NCBI GenBank assembly: GCA_963511305.1
Contig: CAUPIJ010000007.1
Coordinates: 1-64,000 of the forward strand
DNA: 64,000 nt
Direction: 5' to 3'
Source: Propionimicrobium sp963511305
Lineage (GTDB): Bacteria > Actinomycetota > Actinomycetes > Propionibacteriales > Propionibacteriaceae
The stretch's first letter is position 1. Every line of letters begins with the position of its first letter. Shown piece after piece: positions 26,821-34,707 of the stretch. A program made the translations under genes and the position numbers. A model generated the notes under the pieces. It searched no databases. It was not told the DNA's origin and saw only the letters and a program-made list of their open reading frames with translations.

Positions 26821-28290
26821 ATGTCTGTAGAAGCTAAAAGTCCACGCACCTATCAGGTGATCACCTATGGGTGCCAGATGAACGTGCACGATTCCGAGCG
26901 AATCAGCGGCCTGCTCGAGCAAGCCGGCCTGGTTCGTGCCCCCGAGCCGGTCGGTGAGATGGCGGACGCTGATGTCGTGGTTTTCAACACCTGCGCTGTT
27001 CGCGAGAACGCCGATAATCGGCTGTACGGGAACCTCGGGCACATGAAGAAGCTCAAGGAGACCCGCGAGGGCGGAATGCAGATCGCCGTCGGCGGCTGCA
27101 TGGCCCAGAAAGACCGCGAGCTGATCACCAAGAAGGCGCCCTGGGTGGACGTGGTTTTCGGCACCAACAACATCGGTTCGCTGCCAGCCCTGCTCAGGCG
27201 TGCTCAGGTCGCAAACGAGGCGCAGGTCGAGATCAAGGAGGCGCTGCAGACGTTCCCCTCGAACCTGCCCACACACCGCGACTCTGCGTATTCGGCATGG
27301 GTGGCCATCAGCGTCGGCTGTAACAACACCTGCACCTTCTGCATCGTGCCGAGCCTTCGCGGCAAGGAGGTCGATCGCAGGCCCGGCGAGATCTTGGCTG
27401 AGATCGAGATGCTGGTTGCCCAGGGCGTCCAGGAGATCACCCTGCTCGGGCAGAACGTGAACACCTACGGCGTCGAATTCGGCGACCGCCAGGCGTTCGC
27501 GAAGCTGCTGCGTGCCTGCGGTGAGATCGAGGGCTTGAGGAGAGTACGGTTCACCAGCCCGCACCCGGCTTCGTTCACCTCGGACGTCATCGACGCCATG
27601 GCCGAGACGCCCAACGTCATGCCCAGCCTTCACATGCCCCTACAATCCGGCTCCGACAAGGTCTTAAAGGAGATGCGTAGGAGCTATCGCTCCAAGAAAT
27701 TCCTGCGCATTTTAAGCGAGGTGCGTGAGAAGATGCCGGAGGCGGCCATCACCACCGATATCATCGTCGGCTTCCCCGGCGAGACCGAGGAAGACTTCCA
27801 GCAGACGATGGACGTGGTGCGCGAGTCCAGGTTCTCGGCTGCATATACCTTCCAGTACTCGATCCGCCCCGGAACTCCCGCCGGCGAGATGGAACAGGTG
27901 CCCGCTGACGTGGTTCAAGACCGCTACGAGCGCCTGGTCGAACTGGTCGACGAGATCGCCTGGGAGGAGAATCGCAAGCTCGAGGGTCAGCTGGTAGAGG
28001 TCATGTTCGCGGTCGGCGAGGGACGCAAGGACGGCTCCCGCGATCGCATCTCTGGGCGGTGCCCGGATAACCGGCTGGTTCACGTGGCGGCTCCCCCCGA
28101 GGGTGAGCCGATGCCGCGCCCCGGCGATATCGGTTGGGTACGCATCACGCACGCTGCTCCTCACCACCTGATCGCAGACAGCCCGATCGAGCGTCTCGAA
28201 CGCACCCGCGGCGGCGACGCCTGGCAGGCCCGAAACGAGACGCCCGCCCCTGGTGTCGCGATCGGTATGCCGAAGCTAGTGCGCAAATGA
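26821..28290 (+). CDS. miaB: tRNA-2-methylthio-N6-isopentenyladenosine synthase
   Basis: Radical SAM methylthiotransferase that modifies A37 of tRNAs reading UNN codons, 489 residues. TYGCQMNVHDSE is the N-terminal signature, the SAM cluster CNNTCTFC uses Cys167, Cys171 and Cys174, and a C-terminal TRAM domain follows. MiaB acts after MiaA, whose ATG overlaps its stop. Confidence 0.95.
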   Translation: MSVEAKSPRTYQVITYGCQMNVHDSERISGLLEQAGLVRAPEPVGEMADADVVVFNTCAVRENADNRLYGNLGHMKKLKETREGGMQIAVGGCMAQKDRELITKKAPWVDVVFGTNNIGSLPALLRRAQVANEAQVEIKEALQTFPSNLPTHRDSAYSAWVAISVGCNNTCTFCIVPSLRGKEVDRRPGEILAEIEMLVAQGVQEITLLGQNVNTYGVEFGDRQAFAKLLRACGEIEGLRRVRFTSPHPASFTSDVIDAMAETPNVMPSLHMPLQSGSDKVLKEMRRSYRSKKFLRILSEVREKMPEAAITTDIIVGFPGETEEDFQQTMDVVRESRFSAAYTFQYSIRPGTPAGEMEQVPADVVQDRYERLVELVDEIAWEENRKLEGQLVEVMFAVGEGRKDGSRDRISGRCPDNRLVHVAAPPEGEPMPRPGDIGWVRITHAAPHHLIADSPIERLERTRGGDAWQARNETPAPGVAIGMPKLVRK

Positions 28291-29219
28291 GCGCGGGCAC
28301 TTTGCCGCTGATCGTCCTGATCGGGCCGACCGCTAGCGGTAAATCCTCTCTGGCCATCGAGTTGGCTAAGAGACTGGGTGGCGCGGAGATCGTCAACGGC
28401 GATTCCATGCTGGTCTATCGAGGCATGGACATCGGCACCGCGAAACCCAGCCTCGAGGAGCGCCAGGGCGTGCCACATCACCTTGTGGATGTGCTGGACG
28501 TCACCGAGACGGCGAGCGTCGCGGAGTTCCAGCAGATGGCCCGCTCGGCTATCGAGCAGGTGCGAGCGAGGGGAGCGGTGCCGATTCTGGTTGGCGGTTC
28601 CAATTTGTACGTCCGCGCCGTCGTCGACGAATTCGACTTCCCCGGCACCGACCCGCAGGTGCGGGCAAAGTGGCAGAGCAGGCTGGACGAGACCGGACCG
28701 CACGCCCTGCACCAGCAGCTCGCCAGAGTGGCCCCCGAGGCCGCGTCTCGAATTGAGCTCGGCAATGGCAGAAGGATCGTGCGGGCGCTGGAAATTTACG
28801 AGCTAACCGGCTCGGTTTCAGGCAAGCTACCAGAGCCCAGGTACGCGCTAGAAAACGTTCACCAGTTTGGGTTGAGAATCGCTAGGCCGCTGCTGGACGA
28901 GCGAATCGCGAGTCGCGTCGAAGCGATGTGGCGCGACGGGCTGGTCGACGAGGTGCGTGGCCTGATCCCGGCTGGCCTTCGCGAGGGCGTCACGGCCTCC
29001 AGAGGCCTGGGCTATCAGCAGGTCTTGGAGTATCTAGACGACAAGCTAAGCGAGGAGGAGGCTAAAGAGCAGACGATCGTCGGCACCAGAAAGTTCTCCA
29101 GAAAACAACTCGGCTGGTTCCGTCGCGATCCGAGGATCACCTGGCTCTATTCCGGCGACCCCGAAAACCCGAACAAGATCATCAACCAGCTAGCGCGCGG
29201 TTCTTGTCCGGGCAACTAG
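28287..29219 (+). CDS. miaA: tRNA dimethylallyltransferase
   Basis: Adds the isopentenyl group to A37 of tRNA, the substrate for MiaB. 310 residues from ATG 28287. LIGPTASGKSSLA is the P-loop, and NGDSMLVYRGMDIGTAK and VGGSNLYVRA are family signatures. The ATGA overlap with miaB fixes the start; the longer open frame back to 28134 is only the miaB shadow. Confidence 0.94.
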   Translation: MSAGTLPLIVLIGPTASGKSSLAIELAKRLGGAEIVNGDSMLVYRGMDIGTAKPSLEERQGVPHHLVDVLDVTETASVAEFQQMARSAIEQVRARGAVPILVGGSNLYVRAVVDEFDFPGTDPQVRAKWQSRLDETGPHALHQQLARVAPEAASRIELGNGRRIVRALEIYELTGSVSGKLPEPRYALENVHQFGLRIARPLLDERIASRVEAMWRDGLVDEVRGLIPAGLREGVTASRGLGYQQVLEYLDDKLSEEEAKEQTIVGTRKFSRKQLGWFRRDPRITWLYSGDPENPNKIINQLARGSCPGN

Positions 29220-29230
29220 GCTAGAGGCAA

Positions 29231-30658
29231 ATGTTGCAGACCTACGAATACGACGATCCGGACGGCGAAGACCCCGAGATCCTGGAATCAGAAGAAGAGC
29301 AGATCGAGCTAGAAGAGCGGCTCTCGCTTCGACGCGTTCCGGGGCTCTCCACCGAGCTCGAGGACGTCAGCGACGTCGAATATCGCAAGCTGAGGCTCGA
29401 GCGGGTGGTGCTTGTTTCGGTCTGGACCACGGGCAGCAAGGTTGATGCCCAGAACGCGCTTTTCGAGCTTAAAGCGCTTGCCGAGACCGCTGGATCTCAG
29501 GTGCTGGACGGCCTGATCCAGCGCAGGCAGCGCCCGGATCCGGCAACCTACATCGGTCGGGGCAAGGTGGGCGAGCTGCGGGACGCGGTGATCTCCACGG
29601 GCGCAGACACCGTGATCTGCGACGGCGAGTTGGCGCCTGCCCAGCTCAGGAACCTGGAGGATCGGGTCGGCGTCAAGGTCGTAGATCGCACGGCGCTCAT
29701 CCTGGACATCTTCGCGCAGCACGCCAAGAGCGCGGAGGGCAAAACCCAGGTTGAGTTGGCCCAGCTGAATTACCTGAAGCAGCGGCTTCGCGGTTGGGGT
29801 GGCAACCTCTCCCGCCAGGTCGGTGGCCGAGCGGCTGGCGGCGTCGGAATCGGCGGCCGCGGCCCCGGTGAGACCAGGATCGAGACCGACAGGCGACGGA
29901 TCAACAGCCGGATCGCCGTGCTGCGCAGGAAGCTGCGAGAACTCGACGGCAACCGCGAGATCAAGCGCGCCCAGCGCCGCCGTAACCGCATTCCATCGGT
30001 GGCCATCGTCGGCTACACCAACGCCGGGAAGTCGTCTCTACTGAACAAGCTGACCGATGCCGGCGTCATGGTCGAGAATGCGTTGTTTGCCACGCTGGAT
30101 CCAACCACCAGGCGATCCCAAACCGTCGACGGCCGCGTCTACACGCTCACCGACACCGTTGGCTTTGTCCGTCACCTGCCGACCGATCTGGTCGAGGCGT
30201 TTCGGTCGACGCTGGAGGAGACCAATCAGGCAGATTTGCTCGCACATGTCGTCGATGGGGCCGACCCCGATCCACAAGGCCAGATCGCCGCGGTTAGGCA
30301 GGTGTTGAACGATATCGGGGCTGGTGAGATTCGCGAGCAGCTGATCATCAACAAGTGCGATATCGCCGATGACGATCAGCTGATGATTCTGCGGAGCCAA
30401 TACCCCGACGCTGTTTTCTGCTCCGCGAGGACGGGCGAGGGCATCGAAGTAGTGCGCGCCCGCCTCGAGGAGCTGCTGCCCAGGCCGGACGTTGAGGTGC
30501 ACGCGGTGGTGCCGTGGAGCCACGGCGAGCTGATTGACAAGGTTCACAAGCAGGGCGAGTTGATGTTCAGCGACTATCTGCCCGAGGGCACGGAAATTAA
30601 GGCCAGGGTGAACGGCGGTCTGGCCGCGGAGCTAGCTGAGTACGCGGTCGAGGGTTGA
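29231..30658 (+). CDS. hflX: Ribosome-associated GTPase HflX
   Basis: GTPase that splits or rescues ribosomes, 475 residues. The N-terminal HflX domain has TYIGRGKVGEL, the linker has the GGRGPGETRIE motif, and the G domain follows with G1 GYTNAGKSS (about 261-269), DTVGFVRHLP (G3) and NKCD (G4). An acidic N-terminal extension of about 40 residues is typical of actinobacteria. TAGGCT at 29217-29222, eight bases before the ATG, may give it its own leaderless promoter. Confidence 0.95.
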   Translation: MLQTYEYDDPDGEDPEILESEEEQIELEERLSLRRVPGLSTELEDVSDVEYRKLRLERVVLVSVWTTGSKVDAQNALFELKALAETAGSQVLDGLIQRRQRPDPATYIGRGKVGELRDAVISTGADTVICDGELAPAQLRNLEDRVGVKVVDRTALILDIFAQHAKSAEGKTQVELAQLNYLKQRLRGWGGNLSRQVGGRAAGGVGIGGRGPGETRIETDRRRINSRIAVLRRKLRELDGNREIKRAQRRRNRIPSVAIVGYTNAGKSSLLNKLTDAGVMVENALFATLDPTTRRSQTVDGRVYTLTDTVGFVRHLPTDLVEAFRSTLEETNQADLLAHVVDGADPDPQGQIAAVRQVLNDIGAGEIREQLIINKCDIADDDQLMILRSQYPDAVFCSARTGEGIEVVRARLEELLPRPDVEVHAVVPWSHGELIDKVHKQGELMFSDYLPEGTEIKARVNGGLAAELAEYAVEG

Positions 30659-32607
30659 GCAGGTCAGTGGTGTCTTCAGTATCGATCAGCTGCCTCGATG
30701 ACGCGGTCAAGAAACTATCCGGCCAACCCCGAGAGGGGCAGCGTCGGATGGCCAGCGCAGTTGAAAAGAGTCTGGCCGACGGCACCCACCTGCTCGTTCA
30801 GGCGGGCACGGGAACCGGAAAGTCGCTGGCGTACTTAGCGCCCGCGCTGATTTGGGCTTGCGACAACGATCCGGTGGTGGTCGCGACCGCTACTTTGGCG
30901 CTGCAGTCGCAGCTGGCCAAGAAGGACATTCCGCTGATCATCTCCTCGATCGAGGATGTCATTGGCGTCAAGCCGAAGGTAGCAGTCCTCAAGGGAAGGG
31001 CGAACTACGCCTGCCTAATGAAAGTGAACGACGTCGTGGCCGAGCAGAGCAGCCTGATCGATGCCGGTCACCAAGCGAGTAGGCTGGGTTCGTCGGTGGT
31101 TGAGCTGCGCGAGTGGGCTCAAGACGAGGTTGACGGGGGGACCGGCGAGCGCGAAAACGCGCCCTCGCACACCGACCTGGCTTGGCGTCAGATCTCGGTG
31201 AATTCGCGCGAATGTCTCGGGGCTCAGGCGTGCAAATACGCCGAGCAATGCTTCGCCGAAAAGGCTCGAGCCAGGGCAGCCGAGGCCGACTTGATCATTA
31301 CGAATCACGCTTTGCTAGCCATCGACGCCATGAGCGACAACAACGTTCTACCGGAACACTCCGCGGTGATCATTGACGAAGCCCACGAGTTGGCCGATCG
31401 GGTGACGGGCGCGGCCAGCGCCGATCTCAGCGCGGCCTCGATAGGCAGGGCGGCGAGAAGCTGCGCGAAATGGGTTAGCGAAGAACTGGCAGAGCAACTA
31501 ACGGAGGCGGCCGATAATTTTGCCACGACTCTGGAGGACAGCGAGCCCGGCAGGATCGTGGAACCCGGGGCGGCAGAGATAATGGCCGCAGACGTCGTCC
31601 GGCAGGTGATGCGGGAAGCCGTGTCTGCGATGAGTGGTGCCAGCGCATCAACCCAGACCCCGGAGCGAACTCAGGCAAGCGCGCTGGCCAGCGAGGTCTA
31701 CGAGGTGGCCAAACGCATCGTCGAGCTGTCTGGCCAAGACGTGATCTGGCTGACCAAGAGCGATAAATTCGGCTCTTCGATCAACGTCGCACCGCTCTCG
31801 ATATCTTCCCTGATGCGCGAGAAGGTGCTGGATCAGGCAACGACGATCCTGACCTCGGCGACACTGGCGCTTGGCGGCAGCTTCAGCTCCGCGGCGGGAA
31901 CCGTCGGGCTGGCCAAGCCAGAAGAAGGCGACGCCTGGCAGGGCATAGATGTAGGTTCGCCGTTTGACTACGCTAAACAGGGCATTCTCTATCTTCCAGG
32001 CCACCTGCCAAAGCCCTCTAGGGATGGCATCAGCGACAAGGTGCTGGCCGAGATCGCGGAGCTGGTCTGGGCCGCGGACGGCCGTGCCCTCGGCCTATTC
32101 GCCTCGCAGCGCTCCGCTGAGGCTGCCGCCGCCTATGTGCGAGCCCAGCTGCCCAAACTCAGCGTATTGTGCCAGGGCGAGGCGCAGATTTCGGAGCTGA
32201 CGAAGCGCTTTGCCGAAGAGGAGAACACCGCGCTGTTCGGCACCTTGAGTCTGTGGCAGGGCATCGATGTGCCCGGTGACGCTTGTCAGCTGGTTGTGAT
32301 CGAGAAAATCCCGTTTCCGCGCCCCGACGACCCGCTGATGCAGGCCCGCAAGGACGCGGTGGACAAGGCCGGTGGCAATGGATTCATGTCAGTGGCCGCT
32401 TCCCACGCGGGGCTGTTGCTGGCGCAGGGCGCGGGCAGGCTGATCAGGCGACACAGCGACAGGGGAGTGGTCGCGATTTTGGATAGCAGAATGGTCACGG
32501 CCAGATACGGCCAGTTCCTACTTCGCTCTCTGCCGCCGTTCTGGCGCACGGCAGATCACGAGACCGCGATCTCGGCGCTGAAGCGCCTGTCCGGATCTGA
32601 CTGTTAG
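30655..32607 (+). CDS. dinG: DinG-type ATP-dependent DNA helicase
   Basis: Superfamily 2 XPD/DinG helicase of 650 residues. Walker A QAGTGTGKSLAY, DEAH box IIDEAHEL, and four cysteines between them (ACLMK, ECLGAQACKYAEQC) placed as the iron-sulfur cluster ligands. Motif VI appears as QGAGRLIRRHSDRG. The start codon is a TTG overlapping the hflX stop; GTG 30667 is an alternative. Its 3' end overlaps the converging lexA stop by three bases. Confidence 0.9.
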   Translation: MSRSVVSSVSISCLDDAVKKLSGQPREGQRRMASAVEKSLADGTHLLVQAGTGTGKSLAYLAPALIWACDNDPVVVATATLALQSQLAKKDIPLIISSIEDVIGVKPKVAVLKGRANYACLMKVNDVVAEQSSLIDAGHQASRLGSSVVELREWAQDEVDGGTGERENAPSHTDLAWRQISVNSRECLGAQACKYAEQCFAEKARARAAEADLIITNHALLAIDAMSDNNVLPEHSAVIIDEAHELADRVTGAASADLSAASIGRAARSCAKWVSEELAEQLTEAADNFATTLEDSEPGRIVEPGAAEIMAADVVRQVMREAVSAMSGASASTQTPERTQASALASEVYEVAKRIVELSGQDVIWLTKSDKFGSSINVAPLSISSLMREKVLDQATTILTSATLALGGSFSSAAGTVGLAKPEEGDAWQGIDVGSPFDYAKQGILYLPGHLPKPSRDGISDKVLAEIAELVWAADGRALGLFASQRSAEAAAAYVRAQLPKLSVLCQGEAQISELTKRFAEEENTALFGTLSLWQGIDVPGDACQLVVIEKIPFPRPDDPLMQARKDAVDKAGGNGFMSVAASHAGLLLAQGAGRLIRRHSDRGVVAILDSRMVTARYGQFLLRSLPPFWRTADHETAISALKRLSGSDC

Positions 32608-33380
32608 AGCTTGCGCAGAACCGCGACGACCTTGCCCAGGATGGTGGCGTTGTTGCCGTCGATCGGCTCGTAGAACTCGTTGTGCGGAAGTAGCCAGACC
32701 TGCCCGGGGGTTCGCTTCAGCGTCTTGACTGTTGCCTCGCCGTCAATCATCGCGGCGACGATCTCGCCGTTCGAGGCGTCCGGCTGGCTCCTAACCACGA
32801 CGTAGTCCCCGTCGCAGATGGCGGCGTCGATCATCGAATCGCCCCTGACCTCGAGCATGAAGGTCTGGCCGTGGCCGATCAGCTGTTGTGGAAGCGCCAT
32901 GACGTCCTCGACGTGTTCCTCGGCGAGGATCGGGGAGCCGGCGGCGATCTGACCGACCAGGGGCACCTCGATGGCGTCGATCGAAGCTCGCGGCTCCTCC
33001 GGCTCTTGCAGGTTGAGCCCGACCACCTCGAGCGCCCTGGATCGATTGTGTTGGCGAACCAGAAAACCCTGGTCTTCGAGCTTCTTCAACTGATGGGAGA
33101 CGCTTGAGGGGCTCGCCAGGCCGACGGCTTGGCCCATCTCTCGGATGGACGGCGGGTAGCCCCTTTCCTTGGTGCTTTCTGCGATGACGCTGAGCAGTAG
33201 GAGCTGCCTGTTCGTCAGGCCGGCAAACCTCGGATCGGACAAGAAGAAATCAGGAATCTTATTCTTTAGCGACTTGTTCACGACAGATTCTTTAGGGCGC
33301 CCTGCCTTGTTAAGCGACTTGATCGGCCCGCTCAAGCCCGGAGCGCTAGCAGCCGTGTTCTTTCTTGCCTTAGGTGCCAT
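32604..33380 (-). CDS. lexA: LexA repressor
   Basis: SOS repressor, 258 residues including an N-terminal extension of about 45 residues. The winged HTH spans about 55-120 (SIREMGQAVGLASPSSVSHQL). Self-cleavage occurs at Ala147-Gly148, with catalytic Ser182 (GDSM) and Lys219 (TVKT). TAGGTT on the minus strand (33387-33392) ends six bases before the ATG, giving a leaderless transcript, and a LexA box overlaps the -35, so it is self-regulated. Confidence 0.97.
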   Translation of the reverse strand: MAPKARKNTAASAPGLSGPIKSLNKAGRPKESVVNKSLKNKIPDFFLSDPRFAGLTNRQLLLLSVIAESTKERGYPPSIREMGQAVGLASPSSVSHQLKKLEDQGFLVRQHNRSRALEVVGLNLQEPEEPRASIDAIEVPLVGQIAAGSPILAEEHVEDVMALPQQLIGHGQTFMLEVRGDSMIDAAICDGDYVVVRSQPDASNGEIVAAMIDGEATVKTLKRTPGQVWLLPHNEFYEPIDGNNATILGKVVAVLRKL

Positions 33381-33386
33381 GTTTTC

Positions 33387-33426
33387 AACCTAGTGGAACT
33401 GTTTTTAATAATCAAACACCCGTTCG
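33387..33426 (-). promoter_or_regulatory. lexA promoter with LexA box
   Basis: On the minus strand TTGATT (33410-33415) and TAGGTT (33387-33392) are 17 bp apart. The SOS box CAAACACCCGTTCG at 33413-33426 has one mismatch to the consensus and overlaps the -35, allowing autoregulation. Confidence 0.8.
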
Positions 33427-33479
33427 AGTGTCGAGCGGTCAATTTTTGTCAGTGGCGCCTGATTGACTTGTTTTTGAGC

Positions 33480-33527
33480 TTGAAGAGCGAAAGAAATTAA
33501 TCTAATATCAAATCGAACACCTGTTCG
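33480..33527 (+). promoter_or_regulatory. SOS promoter with LexA box upstream of the small membrane gene
   Basis: TTGAAG (33480-33485), a 17-bp spacer and TAATAT (33503-33508) form a good promoter. The exact SOS box CGAACACCTGTTCG at 33514-33527 covers the expected transcription start. Confidence 0.85.
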
Positions 33528-33596
33528 ACTGGCTGGGCGAGGGCCTGGCCAAGGGGTGAAGCTGTTGGGTTCGCTCCGGAACGGAAGGAAGAAGAA

Positions 33597-33926
33597 ATGA
33601 CTATTCTGCTTAGAGAAAGCGGTCAGGCGGTTGGTGCTGCGCCCGCTCGGGTTCGTGGCCCTCGTTCAACTCGCGCTGTTCAGCCGGGCTTGCTTGGTGG
33701 TCGTCCGGTGCAGCCCTCCGCACCAATGCGCCCCTCCGTTCGGATGGAGCTCGTGGTGCCGAGGGAGCAGGCGCAGCCTGAGCGGTTGAGTGAGAGAACT
33801 ATTGCTGCTGTGCTGGTCAGCTTCGCGGTTGCCGTTTTGTTGGGCGCTGGCGTTGCTGTCGGTCAGTTATTCTCTGCCGATCCTGTTGCGCCAAAGCCTC
33901 AGCCGGCGGCGATGAGTCTCCGCTAA
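33597..33926 (+). CDS. SOS-induced single-pass membrane protein, probable division suppressor
   Basis: 109 residues, with a Pro/Arg-rich cytosolic N-terminus (1-65), one membrane helix (about 69-91, IAAVLVSFAVAVLLGAG) and a short Pro-rich outer tail. No LysM domain is present. Divergent position beside lexA and an exact LexA box match DivS of Corynebacterium and Rv2719c of Mycobacterium, which halt division after DNA damage. This protein is shorter than Rv2719c, lacking its cell-wall-binding part, so the role is inferred from position, topology and control. AAGGAAGAAG precedes the ATG. Confidence 0.72.
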   Translation: MTILLRESGQAVGAAPARVRGPRSTRAVQPGLLGGRPVQPSAPMRPSVRMELVVPREQAQPERLSERTIAAVLVSFAVAVLLGAGVAVGQLFSADPVAPKPQPAAMSLR

Positions 33927-34018
33927 TTTGCTGCCTTTGTGCGAGGCGCCAGAAAATTTTTCACCTTTTCCGACATCAGCCTGTGTCGTGTTTGGCTTCT
34001 TCGGGACTTGGTGTACTC

Positions 34019-34066
34019 TGTCAATATCTAGTGGTTGAAGTTCAAAAAATTAACTACCTGTAGTGG
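34019..34066 (+). promoter_or_regulatory. Tandem NrdR boxes upstream of nrdR
   Basis: Two 16-bp elements, at 34019-34034 (ending AATATCTAGTGG) and 34051-34066 (ending CTGTAGTGG), each match about 11 of 16 positions of the consensus ACACTATATCTAGTGT. They are offset by 32 bp, three helical turns, which is the usual arrangement of NrdR box pairs. The remaining leader to 34171 shows no other clear element. Confidence 0.6.
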
Positions 34067-34171
34067 TTTTTAGTTTTTTATTCGGCTTGCGAGCGGGCGC
34101 TGAAAGTGCTAGTGAAAGCAGGTCGTAGTGGGGCTTCGGGGCTGGTTTTGAGGTAAGAAGGGAATCTCTGA

Positions 34172-34627
34172 ATGCACTGTCCGTACTGTCATAACGACGA
34201 CTCCAGGGTTCTGGACTCTCGTAATGCCGACGAGGGGGCGAGCATTCGTCGTCGCAGGGAGTGCAAGCAGTGCGGGCGACGGTTCACCACTATCGAGCAA
34301 ACTCAGTTGGTGGTGGTGAAACGCAGTGGCGTTGTCGAACCCTTCAACCGCGAAAAAGTGATCAATGGTGTTCGCAAAGCGTGCGAATCTCGTCCGGTTT
34401 CAGAGGAGCAGCTAGCTCATCTGGGGCAGAAGGTCGAGGACAGGCTGCGAGCTACTGGTCAGGCCGAGATTAAAAGTGGCGACGTTGGGTTGGCTATTCT
34501 TGGGCCGCTCAGCGAGCTGGATGACGTGGCGTATCTGCGTTTCGCTAGCGTCTACAAGAACTATCAGGACGTCGATGACTTCTTGGTTGAGATCGAGAAA
34601 CTAAAGTCCGGCCGCCAAGAAAATTAA
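34172..34627 (+). CDS. nrdR: Transcriptional repressor NrdR
   Basis: Nucleotide-sensing repressor of ribonucleotide reductase genes, 151 residues. The zinc ribbon uses Cys3, Cys6, Cys31 and Cys34 (MHCPYC and CKQCGRRF), and an ATP-cone domain follows (about 49-139: VVKRSGVVEPFNREKV). AAGAAGGGA precedes the ATG. It is upstream of nrdJ in the same direction, with its own boxes ahead of it. Confidence 0.96.
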   Translation: MHCPYCHNDDSRVLDSRNADEGASIRRRRECKQCGRRFTTIEQTQLVVVKRSGVVEPFNREKVINGVRKACESRPVSEEQLAHLGQKVEDRLRATGQAEIKSGDVGLAILGPLSELDDVAYLRFASVYKNYQDVDDFLVEIEKLKSGRQEN

Positions 34628-34707
34628 TCAATTTCAGTGCGAATTCTTGTGGGGTTCGTGCGCTCAAAAATCAAAAATCATTTTCTTTAAGTTAGGAAGC
34701 GGAGACA

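Noticed and set aside
28134..28286. Long N-terminal extension of miaA
   Set aside because: It is the alternate frame of the miaB 3' end; the ATGA overlap fixes the real start.
33927..34171. Cobalamin riboswitch upstream of nrdR
   Set aside because: No B12-box-like sequence recognised; the leader is explained better by NrdR boxes.
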